A DNA stretch of 64,000 nucleotides, from contig NZ_CP032684.1 in assembly GCF_003627795.1 (NCBI RefSeq), forward strand, positions 287,001 through 351,000. Reading direction: 5' to 3'. Each line of letters starts with the position of its first letter. The first letter of the stretch is position 1. Positions 47,601-56,257 of the stretch are shown here, one piece after another. Position numbers and translations under genes: made by a program. The notes under the pieces are model-generated. The model was given only the letters and a program-made list of their open reading frames with translations. It was not told where the DNA came from and made no database searches. Source of the DNA: Rhizobium sp. CCGE531 (lineage in GTDB: Bacteria > Pseudomonadota > Alphaproteobacteria > Rhizobiales > Rhizobiaceae).

Positions 47601-48572
47601 TTATTTTAGCCTCGCCAGCAATGCCGCCCGCGTCGCCTCGTCCACGAAGGCCGCCTCGATCGCCGTGCGCGTCATCGCGTCGATCTCGTCGTCGCGGAAA
47701 CCGAAGGCTGTCGATGCCAGCTCGTATTCGCGCTTCAGCGAGGTGTGGAAGAAGGGCGGGTCGTCGGAGCTGATCGTCACCCGCACGCCGGCGTCGCGCA
47801 GCTTGCGCAGCGGATGCGATTGAAAATCCGGAAAGACGTTGAGCGCGACGTTGGAGCCGGGGCACACCTCCAGCACGGTGCCGAGATCGGCAAGGCGCCT
47901 GACGAGATCCATATCCTCGATGGCGCGCACGCCATGGCCGATACGCTGCGGGCGCACCAGGTCGACGGCATCGGCAACGGAAAAGGCGCCGCAGACCTCG
48001 CCGGCATGGATGGTGATGCCGAGGCCGGCCTCGCGCGCGATGTCGAAGGCACGGGCATAATCGGCCACCCGCCCCATGCGCTCTTCGCCGGCCATGTTGA
48101 AGCCTGATATCAGCGGATTGTCGCTCCTGGCCGCATATTCCGCCGCCTTCACCACCCGCTCGGGGCCGAAGTGACGTTCGCCGGTTACGATGAGCCGTGC
48201 CTCGATGCCGGTTCTTGCCTTGGCGCCGTGGATACCGGCCGAGACGCCGGCCATATAAGCATCGGCGCCGAGGCCGATGCGGTCGCCATGGTCGGGCGAG
48301 ACGATGAGCTCGCTATAGATCGTCCCGATCTCGGCAAGCTCTTCCAGATAGGTTTCCGTCAGTAGCGCATAGTCTTCCTCGGTGCGGTAGACCTCGGAGA
48401 CCTTGTCGTAGCAGACGAGGAACTCGGCAAAATCTTTCCAGAGGTAAACGCCATCCTTGAGGAAGGCGCTGGTATCGACGCCATATTTTTCCGCCTGTGC
48501 AAGCGTCAGCGCCGGCGGGGCAGCACCCTCCAGATGGCAGTGCAGCTCCACTTTCTTCAAATGCGATGTCAA
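47601..48572 (-). CDS. add: Adenosine deaminase
   Basis: A 323-residue zinc enzyme converting adenosine and deoxyadenosine to inosine and deoxyinosine. The metal and catalytic motifs are complete: HCHLEG at the N-terminus, HAGEVCG in the centre, [12 protein letters not shown], and SSDDPPFF with the final Asp pair. The start is TTG at 48572, overlapping the deoB stop as TTGA, with GGGAGG 8 nt upstream. No ATG fits the conserved start. It is translationally coupled to deoB. Confidence 0.94.
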   Translation of the reverse strand: MTSHLKKVELHCHLEGAAPPALTLAQAEKYGVDTSAFLKDGVYLWKDFAEFLVCYDKVSEVYRTEEDYALLTETYLEELAEIGTIYSELIVSPDHGDRIGLGADAYMAGVSAGIHGAKARTGIEARLIVTGERHFGPERVVKAAEYAARSDNPLISGFNMAGEERMGRVADYARAFDIAREAGLGITIHAGEVCGAFSVADAVDLVRPQRIGHGVRAIEDMDLVRRLADLGTVLEVCPGSNVALNVFPDFQSHPLRKLRDAGVRVTISSDDPPFFHTSLKREYELASTAFGFRDDEIDAMTRTAIEAAFVDEATRAALLARLK

Positions 48573-49789
48573 AGGAAATTCCTCCCGTGCGGCCCAGCCG
48601 CAATGCCCAGATGACGCGCGACCGTCTCGCCGATATCGGCATAGGTCTGACGGATGCCGATTGCGCGCGAGCGGATGCCCGGTCCGTAAGCCATGACCGG
48701 CACGCGCTCGCGCGTATGATCCGTACCGCGCCAGGTCGGATCGCAACCATGGTCCGCCGTCAGAATGACGAGATCGCCGGCCTTCAGCTTCTTGTGCACT
48801 TCCGGCAGTCGCGCGTCGAAGGCTTCGAGCGCCGCGGCATAGCCCGGCACGTCGCGGCGATGGCCGTAAAGCATGTCGAAATCGACGAAATTGGTAAAGA
48901 CCAGATCGCCGTCGGCGGCCTCGTCCATAGCCTTAAGCGTTGCGTCCATCAGCGCCATGTTGCCATTGGCCTTGATGACTTTGGAAATGCCCTGATGGGC
49001 GAAGATATCGCCGATCTTGCCGACGGCATGCACCGTACGCTCGGCCTTGACGAGACGATCGAGCAGTGTCGGCTCCGGCGGCGGCACGGAAAAGTCGCGG
49101 CGATTGCCTGTACGCTCGAATGTGGCAGCAGTCTCGCCGATGAAGGGGCGGGCGATGACGCGGCCGATATTGTAGGGATCGAGGAGGGCGCGCACGATCT
49201 TGCAGAGGCCAATCAGCCGGTCGAGGCCGAAATGCTGTTCGTGCGCGGCGATCTGGAAGACGGAATCGGACGAGGTGTAGCAGATCGGCTTGCCGCTGCG
49301 AATGTGTTCTTGGCCGAGCTTTGCAATGATATCCGTACCGGAGGCATGGCAATTGCCGAGAATGCCGGGCAGATCGGCCGCTTCGCAGATGGCTTTCACC
49401 AGCTCCGGCGGGAAGGCGTCGCCTTCGGTCGGGAAGTAACCCCAATCGAACATGACGGGCGTTCCGGCGATCTCCCAATGGCCTGACGGCGTGTCCTTGC
49501 CGCGGGAGACTTCGCTGGCACAGCCATGGAGACCATAGAGCTTTTCCGGCAGAGGCATGCCGGCGGGATAGCTGCCCGTTGCCGCCTTGGCGATCTCCAG
49601 GAGGCCGAGGCCGGACATATTGGGCAGCAGCAGCGGTCCCTGGCGCAGGCCTTCGCGGTCGGCGGCGCCCGCCGCGCAGAATTCGGCGATGTGGCCGAGC
49701 GTATCCGCGCCTTCATCGCCATAGCTTGCCGCATCCGGCGCGCCGCCGACGCCGAAAGAATCCAGAACGAAGAGAAAGGCGCGCGCCAT
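48569..49789 (-). CDS. deoB: Phosphopentomutase
   Basis: A 406-residue alkaline-phosphatase-superfamily mutase interconverting (deoxy)ribose-1-phosphate and -5-phosphate. The N-terminal metal motif [14 protein letters not shown] is followed by [11 protein letters not shown] with the phospho-Thr and, near the C-terminus, [20 protein letters not shown]. The length is normal. It links the phosphorylases (PNP, DeoA) to DeoC. It is first of the minus-strand salvage genes and overlaps add. Confidence 0.96.
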   Translation of the reverse strand: MARAFLFVLDSFGVGGAPDAASYGDEGADTLGHIAEFCAAGAADREGLRQGPLLLPNMSGLGLLEIAKAATGSYPAGMPLPEKLYGLHGCASEVSRGKDTPSGHWEIAGTPVMFDWGYFPTEGDAFPPELVKAICEAADLPGILGNCHASGTDIIAKLGQEHIRSGKPICYTSSDSVFQIAAHEQHFGLDRLIGLCKIVRALLDPYNIGRVIARPFIGETAATFERTGNRRDFSVPPPEPTLLDRLVKAERTVHAVGKIGDIFAHQGISKVIKANGNMALMDATLKAMDEAADGDLVFTNFVDFDMLYGHRRDVPGYAAALEAFDARLPEVHKKLKAGDLVILTADHGCDPTWRGTDHTRERVPVMAYGPGIRSRAIGIRQTYADIGETVARHLGIAAGPHGRNFL

Positions 49790-49941
49790 ACATCACCCTA
49801 TAAGAATGTCGTCACCCGGAGGAGGTCTTCCGGGACATTGGACGTCACCCATATAACGGAGGCATCGCGTTGGCAATTTTCCGTTTTGGAATGGCCGGCC
49901 GAGGCACGGTCCCCAAAAGGTACGGTCCCGAGGACAGGCGC

Positions 49942-50532
49942 TCAGCAATCGCTGCAGCTGATCGAATTGCCGACGCGCTGACGATAGTAATATTGCCGGC
50001 TGATGGTGATCTGGTTGGTGCCGCTCGGCAGGAAATTGGCGCCGAAGCTGATGAGCTGGTAGGGAAGGGAGAGCTCGCTGCGCACCAGGAATGTGCTTGC
50101 CTGGTTCATGTTGGCCGGCACGGTGGTGGTCGTGCCGGAAGAATAGGGGGTCGTTCCGTCCTTTGCCCAGGACCATGCCACCGTGGCCTTGCCTGTTGCG
50201 TCGATCGCAATGCCGGTGATCTTCAACGTCAGGCCTGTCGTGGCGTAGGGCGCGAAGATCGCGCCCGCCACCGGGGGCATGGTGGCAAGCACCGACTTGG
50301 TGACGCTCGACTGCTGCGAGACGATATCGGCAATCGATCCCGCCGAGCGGCTGGCGCGCTTGGAGACATTGAGGCCGACGGTGAGCTCGAAGGCGCCAAG
50401 GTAAAGCATCAGCAGCACGGGAAAAAGAATGGCGAATTCGATCGCGCCGACGCCGCGCTCATCGCGGGCAAAGCGCCGCAGAATGCCCGAGGGCATCGTG
50501 TCCTTTTCGATCATGGTCGCAGCGCCGCTCAC
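49942..50532 (-). CDS. TadE-family pseudopilin/pilus assembly protein
   Basis: A 196-residue TadE-like protein. The processing-site region FARDERGVGAIEFAILFPVLLML (a G/E-type prepilin-like segment plus one membrane helix) begins near residue 22, with a periplasmic C-terminal domain ending in a Cys pair (CSDC). TadE-like proteins assist Flp pilus assembly and are cleaved by the prepilin peptidase. The GTG start at 50532 overlaps the preceding TadE-like gene; the ATG at 50514 is an alternative. It belongs to the Tad locus on the opposite strand. Confidence 0.85.
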   Translation of the reverse strand: MSGAATMIEKDTMPSGILRRFARDERGVGAIEFAILFPVLLMLYLGAFELTVGLNVSKRASRSAGSIADIVSQQSSVTKSVLATMPPVAGAIFAPYATTGLTLKITGIAIDATGKATVAWSWAKDGTTPYSSGTTTTVPANMNQASTFLVRSELSLPYQLISFGANFLPSGTNQITISRQYYYRQRVGNSISCSDC

Positions 50533-51164
50533 GGATAGTTCTCGTTCTGGAAGGCGGCTGTCGCGACCATGAGATAGACTGACGCCGAGCCGTCGGATGG
50601 ACGTACATTGGTAAGATAGGGGCGCAGCAGATCCGTGATGATCTGCCAGCGGTAATAGGCGCGCACCATGTTGAGCGATTTGGCGCCGCCGGGTGCGAAA
50701 GTAAAACTCGAAGAATTAAGATCGGAATAGGGATCGGTCGACGATTTGCGGGGGATCGTCGTCGGCATCGATGCGAAGCTCGAATAGCTTTCCACATCGA
50801 GATAGAGGTTTGTCGGCGTCTGCAGTTCGGATGAGGAGCAGGTGATGAGCACGGCAATCTCGTTGCAGAACGCCTGACGGAACTGCTGTGACGTCCTATA
50901 CGAGGTCTTGTTGGGATCGATCGTGATCTGCCCCGTTCTGATCTGCCGCGCCAGAGTATCGACGGCGTTTGAAACGACCTGCTCGGCAGTAAAGGCGACG
51001 AAGGTCTCGATAATGGCAAAGATGATCAGGAAATAGGGAATGGCAAGCATGGCGAATTCGATGGCCGCGGCGCCGTCCCGAGAACGCAGCAATTCGCGCA
51101 GGCTGCCTCGGGCACGTGGCCTGGCAGGGCTTATATTGGCGAGAAGATCACTATCTGGCGTCAT
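50529..51164 (-). CDS. TadE/TadF-family pseudopilin
   Basis: A 211-residue second TadE-like protein. A cytoplasmic N-terminus of about 25 residues is followed by the processing-like SRDGAAAIEFAMLAIPYFLIIFAIIETF segment at about residue 28. The periplasmic part carries two Cys (AFCNEIAVLITCSS). It overlaps the downstream TadE-like gene by 4 bp. The pair matches the TadE/TadF minor pseudopilins of Tad systems; which is which cannot be decided here. Confidence 0.82.
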   Translation of the reverse strand: MTPDSDLLANISPARPRARGSLRELLRSRDGAAAIEFAMLAIPYFLIIFAIIETFVAFTAEQVVSNAVDTLARQIRTGQITIDPNKTSYRTSQQFRQAFCNEIAVLITCSSSELQTPTNLYLDVESYSSFASMPTTIPRKSSTDPYSDLNSSSFTFAPGGAKSLNMVRAYYRWQIITDLLRPYLTNVRPSDGSASVYLMVATAAFQNENYP

Positions 51165-51318
51165 GGGAAATCCGCGGCGATTTACACGCGGAGGACACTA
51201 GAATTGCTTTGTTGATAATCCGTTTCTCTTCTCTATTCATATTTAGAGGAAGCCGGGATTATTACTTGCCGCGTAATCTTTTGAAAGTAATTTCGAATAT
51301 TTGCGCTGTCGAATGTAG

Positions 51319-51741
51319 TTACTGCCCGGCTGCCGTGGCTGTCGTCGCCGTGTTGTTCTGCTGGGCATGCTGTTCGCAATTGGGCGTGCATGACAATACG
51401 GCGCGATCCGTCTGCCGGAAAACGCGAACCGTATTGCCTTCATCGATCGACACCAGGATCTGCTCATCGACGATGGCGTTGCCGTCGGTGTCGAGCAGGA
51501 TAATATTCGTCGTCCCGAAGCTGCGGCCGGTCAGCACGATGGTCTTTGGATCGGCAACGGTCGCGTCGGCGACCTGCGAATTGCCGACGATGACCTTGCT
51601 GACAGGGCGATCAAGCTTCAAGACGCGCGCGTGATCCATATAGACGCGCAGCAGGCTTTCTCCAGCGTTGGAAAGCTGCGGCGTCAAGCCGGCCATGGCG
51701 ACGATGCCGGCAAGGAATGCGGTTCTGCCGCCGATTGGCAT
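51319..51741 (-). CDS. Stand-alone CpaC-N-terminal-like (pilus assembly) protein
   Basis: 140 residues. A signal peptide (about 1-26, ending SNA-GE) is followed by a domain like the N-terminal part of the CpaC/RcpA secretin: VYMDHARVLKLDRPVSKVIVGNSQVADATVADPKTIVLTG as a whole matches that domain. There is no secretin channel domain. The tail ends in a Cys-x-x-x-Cys and a Thr/Ala/Gln-rich stretch. Co-location with TadE-like genes suggests a periplasmic helper of the pilus secretin. It is divergent from pilA across 400 bp. Confidence 0.82.
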   Translation of the reverse strand: MPIGGRTAFLAGIVAMAGLTPQLSNAGESLLRVYMDHARVLKLDRPVSKVIVGNSQVADATVADPKTIVLTGRSFGTTNIILLDTDGNAIVDEQILVSIDEGNTVRVFRQTDRAVLSCTPNCEQHAQQNNTATTATAAGQ

Positions 51742-52145
51742 GGTTTGGCCTCTTGGAAAGCGTATGGCGAAAGGATTTGTCGGATAGAATGGGAAATATT
51801 GGTGAATGAACGATTAAGGGCGACGCCCTTCGTGTAGTTATGATGCAAATGTCCCGTAAATGGCTTTTACCTTCGGCGTTTATGTCCGATATGCGTTACT
51901 TTGAGACGAGTCGTATAAACTACTAATATTCATGCATCTAATAATTTTCTTTTAGCTGAAGAAGTTCTTTAAAAACGCATGGGAAGACATAAATTCGATA
52001 TTTACTATTCTTTTTTGACTTCATTATTCAAAATTCATTAACCCAATTCCTTAAAGCGATGGAAACGGCGAACGACTACCGTGCAGTTCATCCGATCAAC
52101 GGCAAACAGTTGACGGACGTGCTGTCAACAAAGTGGAGTTTATTC
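51742..52145. promoter_or_regulatory. 404-bp AT-rich divergent promoter region upstream of pilA
   Basis: No gene is visible. The stretch from about 51890 to 52050 is clearly more AT-rich than its surroundings and should carry the pilA promoter and the opposing promoter. TTAACCC at about 52038 resembles a CtrA half site, but the second TTAA is at N9 instead of the canonical N7. The 5' leader near 52060-52145 has no recognised structure. Confidence 0.5.
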
Positions 52146-52328
52146 ATGTCCAAGCTTTTCTCGCGTTTCCTGAAGGATGAATCGGGTGCGACTGCAATCG
52201 AATACGGCCTGATCGCTGCCCTGATCTCCGTCGCCATCATCACCGCTGCCACGACGCTGGGCACCACGCTCAGCAACACCTTTAGCTCCATCTCCAACAA
52301 GATGAACAACGCTGCTGCAAAGTACTAA
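52146..52328 (+). CDS. pilA: Flp/PilA-type pilin
   Basis: A 60-residue class IVb Flp pilin. A leader of about 15 residues precedes the processing motif SGATAIEYGLIAALISVAII, with the Gly at the cleavage site and the Glu/Tyr at positions 5 and 6 of the mature protein. The C-terminal part is Ser/Asn-rich. The start at 52146 gives the standard MSKLFSRFLKDE leader; the frame extends to 52059. A terminator follows at 52365. It is the major subunit of the Tad pilus encoded downstream. Confidence 0.93.
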   Translation: MSKLFSRFLKDESGATAIEYGLIAALISVAIITAATTLGTTLSNTFSSISNKMNNAAAKY

Positions 52329-52364
52329 GCGTTAACGATACGCGCTGTAGGTATATACGACAGG

Positions 52365-52392
52365 AAACCGCCCAAATATTGGGCGGTTTTTG
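52365..52392 (+). terminator. Intrinsic terminator after pilA
   Basis: The stem AAACCGCCCAA (52365-52375) pairs with TTGGGCGGTTT (52379-52389), with a 3-nt loop and further T residues. It lies 37 bp after the pilA stop and 30 bp before cpaA, which should give abundant pilin message and little read-through. Confidence 0.85.
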
Positions 52393-52421
52393 GATTTCAT
52401 AACTTAGCCCGGGCGCTCGAG

Positions 52422-52934
52422 ATGATTGAAGCCGCGACATTGCTGATTTTCCCGCTTTGCATGTCGGTTGCGGCCATCTCCGATCTTCTGACCATGACGA
52501 TACCAAACCGGATATCGCTCATTCTTCTCGGCACTTTTGCCGTGCTCGCGCTGCCGTTGGGATTGCCTTTGACTGAGGTCGGGATGCACGTTGGTGCCGC
52601 GGCTGTGGTCTTTTGCTGCTGCTTCGTGCTATTCGCCATGAACGTCATGGGCGGGGGCGACGCAAAGTTGCTGGCAGCATCCGCACTCTGGTTCGGCCTT
52701 GATCCTTCCCTTCTTGCTTTTCTGGTTTACGTCTCGCTCCTTGGTGGCGTGTTGACGGTCGTCGTTCTCTTGCTGCGCTCTCAATCCGATGTCATCACGG
52801 CAATAGGCTTGCCACTGCCGAATTCATTGCTGGGTGCCGACAAGATTCCATACGGTGTCGCTATTGCCATTGGCGGTTTCCTCGCCTTCCCAGCTTCGCC
52901 GCTCGTTATCGCAGCGACACAGCGGGTGCTCTAA
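52422..52934 (+). CDS. cpaA: Prepilin peptidase CpaA/TadV
   Basis: A 170-residue type IV prepilin peptidase with about five membrane segments. The two catalytic aspartates are visible in AAISDLLTMTIPN (about residue 20) and MGGGDAKLLAA (about residue 78). It cleaves the leaders of PilA and probably the TadE-like proteins. It lies just after the pilA terminator, so it may have its own promoter. The length is normal for the short CpaA class. Confidence 0.93.
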   Translation: MIEAATLLIFPLCMSVAAISDLLTMTIPNRISLILLGTFAVLALPLGLPLTEVGMHVGAAAVVFCCCFVLFAMNVMGGGDAKLLAASALWFGLDPSLLAFLVYVSLLGGVLTVVVLLLRSQSDVITAIGLPLPNSLLGADKIPYGVAIAIGGFLAFPASPLVIAATQRVL

Positions 52935-52990
52935 ACAGCAACGCGCGCGTACAATTTCTTCTTATGTGAAGAAAGCCTAATGTAAATCAA

Positions 52991-53041
52991 GTAATTATGG
53001 TTAAGTAATCATAAATGTAACCTACCATTAACCATAATTAC
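52991..53041. promoter_or_regulatory. 14-bp inverted repeat with CtrA-type boxes upstream of cpaB
   Basis: GTAATTATGGTTAA at 52991-53004 and its exact complement at 53028-53041 are separated by 23 bp. Each arm contains TTAACCAT, a CtrA-recognised half site (one per strand). A TTAA-N7-TAAA arrangement also begins at 53001. The sequence is AT-rich and lies 55-105 bp before the cpaB start. Binding by CtrA is inferred; a hairpin role is the alternative. Confidence 0.65.
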
Positions 53042-53095
53042 ACCAATTGCCGGTCATTCTACAGGGCGAAGAATCCTGTTCCTCAAGGAATGACC

Positions 53096-53911
53096 ATGAA
53101 ACCCGCTCGCATAATGATACTCGCAGTGGCAGCCGCCGCGGCCGGGATGGCCGGCCTGCTGGCGATGCGCCTGTCTGGTTCGCGCAATATCGTGCCCCAG
53201 CAGGTTGCGGCGATCGTGGAAAAGGAAGCAACGACCAATGTGCTGGTTGCGAGCGCCAATCTGCCTGTCGGCTCTCGTCTGAACGAAAAATCAGTTCAAT
53301 GGATGGCATGGCCGGAAGGCGGCGTCGTCAAAGGTTTCATTACCCAGAGCGAGCGGCCCGATGCCTTGAAGGATCTCAACGGCGCCGTCGTTCGCCTGCC
53401 GATATTCGAGGGCGAACCGATCCGCGAGGAAAAGGTCGCCGATTCCAGCAGCCGCATCCTTTCTTCATTGCTGCCGGCCGGCAAACGGGCCGTTGCCACC
53501 GAGATTTCCGTCGCCACCGGCGCCGGCGGCTTCATCCTCCCGAATGATCGGGTCGACGTGATCATGGTCCGCAAGGGCTCGCAGCAGCAGCTCGTCACCG
53601 AAACGGTGCTGAGCAACGTCCGCGTCTTGGCCGTCGACCAGCAGATCGAGGAAAAGCAGGACGGAAGCAAGGCCGCGGTCGGCGCCACCGCGACGCTCGA
53701 GCTGACGCCGGACCAGACGAAAGTCCTGACCGTCGCGCGCCAGATGGCCGACCGCCTGACGCTGGCATTGCGCTCCGTCGCCGATGCGCAACAGCCCGAT
53801 ACGACGGCGGCCGACTATCTTCTGGCCGGCGACAATGGCGGCGGGCTCGTCCAGGTCATCAAGTCGGGAACGATCGTGACCGATGGCCCGACCGGGCCGA
53901 AGCCACAATGA
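53096..53911 (+). CDS. cpaB: Flp pilus assembly protein CpaB/RcpC
   Basis: A 271-residue periplasmic protein with an N-terminal membrane anchor (about residues 5-23) and a SAF-type domain (VLVASANLPVGSRLNEKSVQWMAWPEG as a whole). The RcpC/CpaB core continues through KRAVATEISVATGAGGFILPNDRVDVIMV. AAGGA 6 nt upstream sets the start at 53096. It is the first gene of the cpaBCDEF-tadBC run and overlaps the start region of cpaC. The inverted repeat above probably carries its promoter. Confidence 0.93.
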   Translation: MKPARIMILAVAAAAAGMAGLLAMRLSGSRNIVPQQVAAIVEKEATTNVLVASANLPVGSRLNEKSVQWMAWPEGGVVKGFITQSERPDALKDLNGAVVRLPIFEGEPIREEKVADSSSRILSSLLPAGKRAVATEISVATGAGGFILPNDRVDVIMVRKGSQQQLVTETVLSNVRVLAVDQQIEEKQDGSKAAVGATATLELTPDQTKVLTVARQMADRLTLALRSVADAQQPDTTAADYLLAGDNGGGLVQVIKSGTIVTDGPTGPKPQ

Positions 53912-53925
53912 GAAGGGGCGACATC

Positions 53926-55431
53926 ATGGTCAAGACAAGCAACAAAGCCAGCCTTTCTCTCGCTGCAATCCTCTCTTTCTCGGTCGCCTTTGCGGGTCTG
54001 CCTCTGGCTGATCTTCCGGCCTTTCTGCGCACTCCCGCAGCGCTTGCGGACGGCTCCGACAGCATCGTCACCATCGCTGGCCTTGGCACGAAGCGCACGT
54101 TGAAGCTCGGCCTCAACAAGGCGCTCGTCGTCGATCTGCCGGCCGACGCGCATGATATCCTTGTTTCCGATCCCAAGATGGCGGATGCGGTCACGCGCAC
54201 CTCGCGTCGTATTTACCTTTTCGGCAAGACGGTCGGCCAGACCAACATCTTCATCTTCGGCGCCGACGGCAAGGAGATCGTCAGCCTCGATCTCCAGATC
54301 GAGCGCGACATTGCCGGTTTGCAGGCCAATCTCAAGCGCTTCATTCCCGACTCCGACATCAATGTCGAGATCGTTTCCGACAATATCGTGATGACCGGCA
54401 CGGTGCGCACGCCCCAGGATGCGACACGTGCCGAGCAGCTTGCACAGGCCTTCCTCAAAGGCGGCGAAGCGACGACTCGAAACCAGACTGCCTCGGGCAG
54501 CGGCGACAACAACTCGGTCGCTATTTTCGCCGAAACGCGGCAGACGTCACAGATCGTCAATATGCTGCAGATCGAAGGCGAGGATCAGGTGACGCTCAAG
54601 GTCACGGTCGCCGAAATCAAGCGCAGTGTGCTGAAGCAGATCGGCTTCGACAATCTCATCAGGAATTCTTCCGGGCTGACGGTAGCCCAGCTCGGCAGTC
54701 CTGTCTCGGATGCGACGGCGGCAGCCGGCGGCGGCGGTCTGGCCAGCTTGTTCAAAACCGCCATCGGCAAATACAATATCAGTACTTATCTCAATGCTCT
54801 TGAGCAGGCTGGCGCCGTCCGCACGCTGGCTGAGCCGACGTTGACGGCGATCTCCGGCCAGGCCGCGACCTTCAATTCGGGCGGACAGACGCTATACGCC
54901 GTCACGAACAAGGACGGGAGTGTCACGGTCACACCCTTCACCTATGGCATCAGTTTGGCCTTCACGCCTGTCGTGCTGTCTGCTGGACGAATCGCCCTGC
55001 ATGTGCAGACTCAGGTTTCCAATCCGGTTGGCACGGCTAACGCCGGCACGGCAACCTACAACCAGCGTGCCGCTGATACTTCGGTGGAGTTGCCGTCCGG
55101 CGGCTCGATCGCTTTGGCCGGTCTCTTGAGCGATACCATTCAGCAGACCACCAACGGTACGCCAGGCGCCTCGAAGATTCCAATCCTTGGCGCGCTGTTC
55201 CGCCAGAAGAGCTTTCAGCGCGACGAAACCGAGCTGGTCATCATCGCGACACCTTATCTGGTGCGGCCTGTGGCCCGCAGTCAGCTTGCTCGTCCAGACG
55301 ACAACTTCTCGCCGAGCAACGACGTCAGCGGCTTCTTCATGAACCGTGTCAACAAGATCTACGGCCGCAGGGATGGGCCGCCGGTCGCGGACGCCGATTT
55401 CCACGGCACCGTCGGCTTCATCTACAAGTGA
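53926..55431 (+). CDS. cpaC: Type II/IV secretion secretin CpaC/RcpA
   Basis: A 501-residue outer-membrane secretin of the Tad pilus. The signal peptide is about residues 1-42 (ending ALA-DG). The N-terminal pilus-secretin domain is VVDLPADAHDILVSDP, a BON-like segment lies near residue 140, and the secretin core is ALEQAGAVRTLAEPTLTAISGQ to VELPSGGSIALAGLL and ELVIIATPYLVRP. The ATG at 53926 with AGAAGGGG 7 nt upstream is preferred; a start at 53908 would overlap cpaB. The channel-forming domain is complete. Confidence 0.93.
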   Translation: MVKTSNKASLSLAAILSFSVAFAGLPLADLPAFLRTPAALADGSDSIVTIAGLGTKRTLKLGLNKALVVDLPADAHDILVSDPKMADAVTRTSRRIYLFGKTVGQTNIFIFGADGKEIVSLDLQIERDIAGLQANLKRFIPDSDINVEIVSDNIVMTGTVRTPQDATRAEQLAQAFLKGGEATTRNQTASGSGDNNSVAIFAETRQTSQIVNMLQIEGEDQVTLKVTVAEIKRSVLKQIGFDNLIRNSSGLTVAQLGSPVSDATAAAGGGGLASLFKTAIGKYNISTYLNALEQAGAVRTLAEPTLTAISGQAATFNSGGQTLYAVTNKDGSVTVTPFTYGISLAFTPVVLSAGRIALHVQTQVSNPVGTANAGTATYNQRAADTSVELPSGGSIALAGLLSDTIQQTTNGTPGASKIPILGALFRQKSFQRDETELVIIATPYLVRPVARSQLARPDDNFSPSNDVSGFFMNRVNKIYGRRDGPPVADADFHGTVGFIYK

Positions 55432-55446
55432 GGGGCAGGGATCAAG

Positions 55447-56220
55447 ATGCGCGCCTTTTTAACCGGATCAACGAGAAATCAATCGATGGCCAGCCTCGCC
55501 CGTAACGCGCTTCGCCCCCTTCGCCGCAGCTTCTCGGCACTGGCATTGATTGCACCGACCTTGATCCTCACGGCCGCCCTTGGCGGTTGTGCCGGTTCCC
55601 CGGATGGCATGAAGACGAGCGCCATCAAGGACGATTATCGCCAGCGCCATCCTATCGTGCTGACGGAAAAGGAACACAATGTCGACATACCGGTGGCAAC
55701 CGGTGACCGGCAATTGACCGTGGGCATGCGCGACACCGTCCGCGGCTTCGTGCAGGATTATCGAGCATATGCAAGCGGCACGGTCGAAATCCTGGCACCG
55801 CGCGGGTCAATGAATACGCAGGCCGCGTCAGCCCTGCGTCAACAGATTCGGAAAGAATTGGTGGCGAATGGCATTCGCTCCAATCGTATCGTCGAAAGCT
55901 ATTATGCAGCGGGTGATCCGGGCGACGCCGCTCCGATCCGCTTGCGCTTCACCGCCACGACGGCAGCCACCAATACCTGCGGCCAATGGCCTGACGATCT
56001 CGCCGACAACGCCATCGACAATCAGAACTACTATAATTTTGGCTGCGCGACCCAGCATAATCTGGCGGCGCAAGTCGCCAATCCAACGGACCTGATCGCA
56101 CCTCGCGCCGTGTCGCCGATCGATACCGATCAGCGCAGCAAGGTAATCGACAATTACCGCAATGGCACAGTCCCGATCAGCACCGCTACCCTTGGTGGCT
56201 TCAGCGGAGCCGGTCAATGA
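55447..56220 (+). CDS. cpaD: Pilus biogenesis lipoprotein CpaD
   Basis: 257 residues. An N-terminal signal sequence ends in a lipobox-like GGC (about residue 48, LGGCAGS), followed by the CpaD domain: KDDYRQRHPIVLTEKEHNVDIPV and TCGQWPDDLADNAIDNQNYYNFGCATQHNLAAQV as family landmarks. It is thought to act as a pilotin-like partner of CpaC. It lies between cpaC and cpaE. The N-terminus ahead of the lipobox is longer than usual, so the true start may be the ATG at 55486. Confidence 0.9.
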   Translation: MRAFLTGSTRNQSMASLARNALRPLRRSFSALALIAPTLILTAALGGCAGSPDGMKTSAIKDDYRQRHPIVLTEKEHNVDIPVATGDRQLTVGMRDTVRGFVQDYRAYASGTVEILAPRGSMNTQAASALRQQIRKELVANGIRSNRIVESYYAAGDPGDAAPIRLRFTATTAATNTCGQWPDDLADNAIDNQNYYNFGCATQHNLAAQVANPTDLIAPRAVSPIDTDQRSKVIDNYRNGTVPISTATLGGFSGAGQ

Positions 56221-56257
56221 GCATGAGGATTGCCCGCCGGCGGAACAGGATGAGATC

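Noticed and set aside
51742..52145. A canonical CtrA site (TTAA-N7-TTAA) in the pilA promoter
   Set aside because: The best candidate has a spacing of nine instead of seven, so it was not called.
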